From the NCBI RefSeq assembly GCF_037201965.1, contig NZ_CP147518.1:867001-931000 (forward strand): a DNA stretch of 64,000 bases. Direction: 5' to 3'. The first letter of the stretch is position 1, and each line of letters begins with the position of its first letter. The translations under genes and the position numbers were made by a program. Below are positions 62,001-64,000 of this stretch, piece after piece. The notes under the pieces were generated by a model. The model did not search any database. It was not told the origin of the DNA and was given only the letters and a program-made list of their open reading frames with translations. The DNA is from Spirosoma sp. SC4-14. Lineage in GTDB: Bacteria; Bacteroidota; Bacteroidia; Cytophagales; Spirosomataceae.

Positions 62001-64000
62001 ACTAGCCTATCGATCAGTTACAGTCTCTTTGAGCCCTCGGTAACGGGCTATATTGATGGGGGCAACAACCTCACCACCACCCTGACCCCCTTTGTGAGTA
62101 CCACTTCTACCCAACTGCGTGACTGCTCAGTGGCCATCAACTCCGGCAGCAACCAGGCTTACAACGCGGTCAGCGGCCCGGCTACGGATCTGGCCGGTAA
62201 CGACCGTCAGTATAATGGTGGCTTGATCGACCGGGGTGCCTACGAGTATCAGGGCAACCCCACTACACTAGCAGTAACCAACCCGGCTGTTAAGACGGCT
62301 ACGGTAGGTCAGGCGTTCAGCCAGACCTTTACGGCCAGTGGTGGCAGTGGAACGTACAGCTTTAGTGTCGTTAACAGCAACCTGCCCTCCAGTTTGAGCC
62401 TGTCAAACAATGGTGTGCTGAATGGCACACCGACGGTGGCGGGCAGCTACTCAGTGCTGGTGCAGGTGAGTGATGCCAACGGCTGCGTGGGGATAGCCAG
62501 TACCGCTTATAATCTGGTGGTAACTGATGCTACGCCCACCATAACGGGCTTTGCGGTGGCACCCAATCGGGTTTGTGTCGGTAGCCCCATCACGTTTACG
62601 GCTACGATAGGGAATATAGCTGGCGACTATAGCTGGTCGCTTGAGAATGGTGGGCCTCCAATTGGTAGTCCAAGTCCTACTACTGCCACAGCTTTTAGTG
62701 TAGTATTAACAGCATTAGGGTCGGGTGTGCAAACCTTTACGTTAACAGTGAACAGCGGAGGACAACGGGTTACGGCCACCACAAGCCTAACCGTGAACGC
62801 CTTACCGATAGCTACCCTGATCAACAACGGTCCGCTAACATGCGCCCAGACCAGCGTAACGCTGACTGCTTCGGGTGGGACTAGCTATAGCTTCACCAAT
62901 GGCAGTGGGCAGACAGTGCCGGGTAGTGGCAATATGCGCACCGTGAGTAGTCCTGGGACCTATTCGGTTACCGTGAGTGATGGAAATGGCTGTGTAAGTA
63001 CGAGTAGCACAACCGTGGATCAGGATGTGACAGCGGCTTCGGTGAGCATTACACCTTCCAGCGCGACGCTGACCTGCGCCAATCCATCGGCAATCCTGAC
63101 GGCTAACGGCACTGGTTCGGTATTATGGTCAACGGGCGAAACTAACCCGGCTATCACCGTATCGGCAGCAGGTACTTACTCGGTGACCTTGACCAACGGT
63201 AGTGGTTGCACCGCCACGGCCAGTGCAGTGATATCGGCTGATCAGAATGCGCCCTCGGTCAGCATTACCCCATCGAGTGCGACGCTAACCTGCGCCAGCT
63301 CATCGGTGAGCTTAACGGCGGTGGGTACGGGCAGTGTTTTGTGGAGCACGGGAGCTGCTACGCCGGTGATCACCGTCAACACGGCTTCCACCTACTCGGT
63401 GACGCTGACTAACAGTAGTGGTTGTACCGCCACGGCCAGCGTCACCATTGACAAACAGCCTGATCAGACCGTCGCTATTGTCCAGCAACCGGCCTCGGTT
63501 TCCAGCGCCACAGTCGGAAATGCGGTAATGACCGGTGTCTCGGTGAGTGGTCAGCCAACCAGCTATCAATGGTATAAAGACAACCTGAGTAGTCCTGTAA
63601 CAGGACAGACTTCGGCTACTCTTAACCTGACCAATGTTCAACTGGCAGATGCGGGCAGCTATTCAGTAGTCGTTACCGGAACCTGCAATAGCCTTACGTC
63701 AAACGCCTTTAGTCTGTCGGTGACAACCCCAGTTGAGACGCTCCCATTTGCTATTACTGCTGTGACTACCGTGAGCTGTACGCCTATTGTTCCCAATCGG
63801 TTCAGCGTCAGCTTTACTCCACGTTACTCGGGCCTTAATGGACAACCGATTAGCTTTCAGGTGGTCAATGAACTGATTCCGACCACCGAGTCAGGGCCTT
63901 ATACGCTACAGCTCTATACCGATAATCCGACCATTACCCTGACGGCGATTCAATCGGGAAACTCTAGCGAAAGCAGCTATATGTACAACTGGCTGGCCGC
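59028..64000 (+). CDS. Giant secreted beta-helix/Ig-like repeat protein (3' end outside window)
   Basis: Open from ATG 59028 to the window end without a stop (1657 codons so far), the last bases reading SSYMYNWLA. A signal peptide (LLLLVLSGRFTLAQ) precedes a beta-sandwich, then two stretches of a right-handed parallel beta-helix (residues ~125-520 and ~545-1070) in which short turns such as NNSGNGGGVF and GGAIYN recur. A He_PIG-type domain follows (~1080-1165; FTASGGSGTYSFSVVNSNLPSSL), then several Ig/PKD-like modules, including two near-identical tandem copies of 72 residues, and an Ig module with SYQWYKDN. This is a cell-surface adhesin or matrix protein, probably exported by the type IX system; its C-terminus is not visible. 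Start choice is supported by the signal peptide. Confidence 0.9.
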   Translation, partial: MKNIYSLRSVIGLTSLLLLVLSGRFTLAQTPTITGFAATSSTICSGSPASFTATIGNFSGSYDWVLANESIIIGSTDSLTTLSGLLPGGGSGVRSYTLTVTSAGQSNSATTSLTVLASGVTRLYVKANATGANTGLSWQDAFTDLQSALKYPCVGSLREIWIARGVYKPRSGDVNDAFSMLPDVAIYGGFEGTETELSQRPAITLSNPSSTTLSPDVDGDGTSANNSMYLINNTSSLTNTAILDGVVIIGTQASSNEQLGAITNSSGTFTDTRYGMVCSPQFRNLLFTGFVYVNYFNPINSGNYVLNAGYSGGELNPVFINCVFLNNQGGGNTSGSVYTRVTSGSKANVTFMGCVFANSSGPQIENYQIQTGQIQTNLFNCSFLSLADGILENSGYQSSTPINVELSNCVLWNTGGNATFKTEEGSFITSETTVQYSLLDQAITGYTSGPGNLTATSLPFVSTSDISLPNTSPAVNAGNPASVTIASGPYSATSLPQTDVAANPRIVGSRVDMGALEVQNPTPPCGTVVFVTEAGAGLQNGSSWTNAFSGTALQTAINTAATCGAQVWVAQGLYKPTTGTDPTISFSMKEGVAIYGGFVGTEGQLSDRPEVNPVTGQPSSSTLSGDIGTLGDSGEDSDNTGHVISNGPGLTASAVLDGFIITRGRGSDGSVLYGGGMRNAEASPTVRNCFFINNYGNNWGGAIYNENSSLTIVNCRFAFNTATDGGAIYNLGTGTITITGSLFEKHTKYAGVIYSTDNVKLVVSNSTFRQNSGNGGGVFYDNGNTQLELTDCLLENNTAGIGSVIYHSGQGAVKLTRCQFVNNSSTEQEGGAVYGQDSSLEAADCRFTGNSAVKEGGAVFFGGISLKLTNCIFENNRGGGDGGGAIEVNGGSASLINTSFVSNTATNGGAVLFYSDNYQVTNCSFVNNVAIEQGGAIYNAANSLQITNSSFQGNQSPQGGAYYSDYGGPAQLVNSALFNNGGANTVALSGGTSLSISYSLFEPSVTGYIDGGNNLTTTLTPFVSTTSTQLRDCSVAINSGSNQAYNAVSGPATDLAGNDRQYNGGLIDRGAYEYQGNPTTLAVTNPAVKTATVGQAFSQTFTASGGSGTYSFSVVNSNLPSSLSLSNNGVLNGTPTVAGSYSVLVQVSDANGCVGIASTAYNLVVTDATPTITGFAVAPNRVCVGSPITFTATIGNIAGDYSWSLENGGPPIGSPSPTTATAFSVVLTALGSGVQTFTLTVNSGGQRVTATTSLTVNALPIATLINNGPLTCAQTSVTLTASGGTSYSFTNGSGQTVPGSGNMRTVSSPGTYSVTVSDGNGCVSTSSTTVDQDVTAASVSITPSSATLTCANPSAILTANGTGSVLWSTGETNPAITVSAAGTYSVTLTNGSGCTATASAVISADQNAPSVSITPSSATLTCASSSVSLTAVGTGSVLWSTGAATPVITVNTASTYSVTLTNSSGCTATASVTIDKQPDQTVAIVQQPASVSSATVGNAVMTGVSVSGQPTSYQWYKDNLSSPVTGQTSATLNLTNVQLADAGSYSVVVTGTCNSLTSNAFSLSVTTPVETLPFAITAVTTVSCTPIVPNRFSVSFTPRYSGLNGQPISFQVVNELIPTTESGPYTLQLYTDNPTITLTAIQSGNSSESSYMYNWLA
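63044..63459 (+). repeat. Tandem duplicated 216-base module inside the giant protein gene
   Basis: Two in-frame copies of about 216 bases (starting near 63044 and 63260) each begin SITPSSATLTCA and end TNGSGCTATAS-like. They encode one Ig-type module duplicated in tandem. Confidence 0.85.

Overview
The window looks like a chromosomal segment of a Bacteroidota bacterium of the Cytophagales, Spirosoma/Fibrella-like. The evidence is protein style: SusC/SusD pairs, FecI/FecR-type sigma and anti-sigma factors, a one-protein hybrid two-component system, LytTR regulators, a type IX secretion sorting domain and GH97 enzymes. Base composition is roughly balanced, and a TAnnTTTG-type promoter box is visible. 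No tRNA, rRNA, transposase or phage gene was seen.

Layout. (1) 1-3.8 kb: ordinary genes, namely the end of an acyl-CoA dehydrogenase, a GlsB-type membrane protein, the peptidoglycan editing factor PgeF, small secreted proteins and an orphan LytTR protein, separated by strong hairpin terminators. (2) 4.2-35.3 kb: a large polysaccharide utilisation region. An ECF sigma/FecR pair precedes SusC and SusD. A 1529-residue secreted alginate-lyase-like protein with two CBM3 modules and a T9SS tail follows, then two GH97 enzymes, an alpha/beta hydrolase-like protein, a heparinase II/III-type lyase, a GH88 unsaturated uronyl hydrolase, a FucP-like sugar symporter and a serine hydrolase. On the opposite strand lie a GH16, a DUF1080 protein, a LytTR response regulator with its HisKA_2 kinase, and a sulfatase. 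The set points to a uronic-acid-containing, possibly sulfated, polysaccharide; the exact substrate cannot be read from sequence. (3) 35.8-39.4 kb: an orphan multi-PAS sensor kinase and a dienelactone-hydrolase-family protein.

(4) 39.5-54.4 kb: a complete type I-E CRISPR-Cas locus with an outward-facing layout. cas1-cas2 run leftward into array 1 (38 repeats). A WYL regulator and cas3-cas8e-cse2-cas7-cas5-cas6e run rightward into array 2 (36 repeats). The two arrays use repeats that differ at six positions yet keep the same hairpin and handle, and both leaders end in a related 30-base motif. A palindrome TGGACA-N6-TGTCCA occurs twice, once between cas1 and the WYL gene and once between the WYL gene and cas3, and is the best candidate operator for the WYL protein. 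The middle of cas8e is visibly more AT-rich than its flanks, suggesting recombination.

(5) 54.4-64 kb: a possible restriction-enzyme gene remnant, a 1380-residue hybrid two-component regulator carrying a perfect 24-base inverted repeat inside its coding sequence, and the first 1657 codons of a huge secreted beta-helix/Ig-like adhesin that runs off the window.
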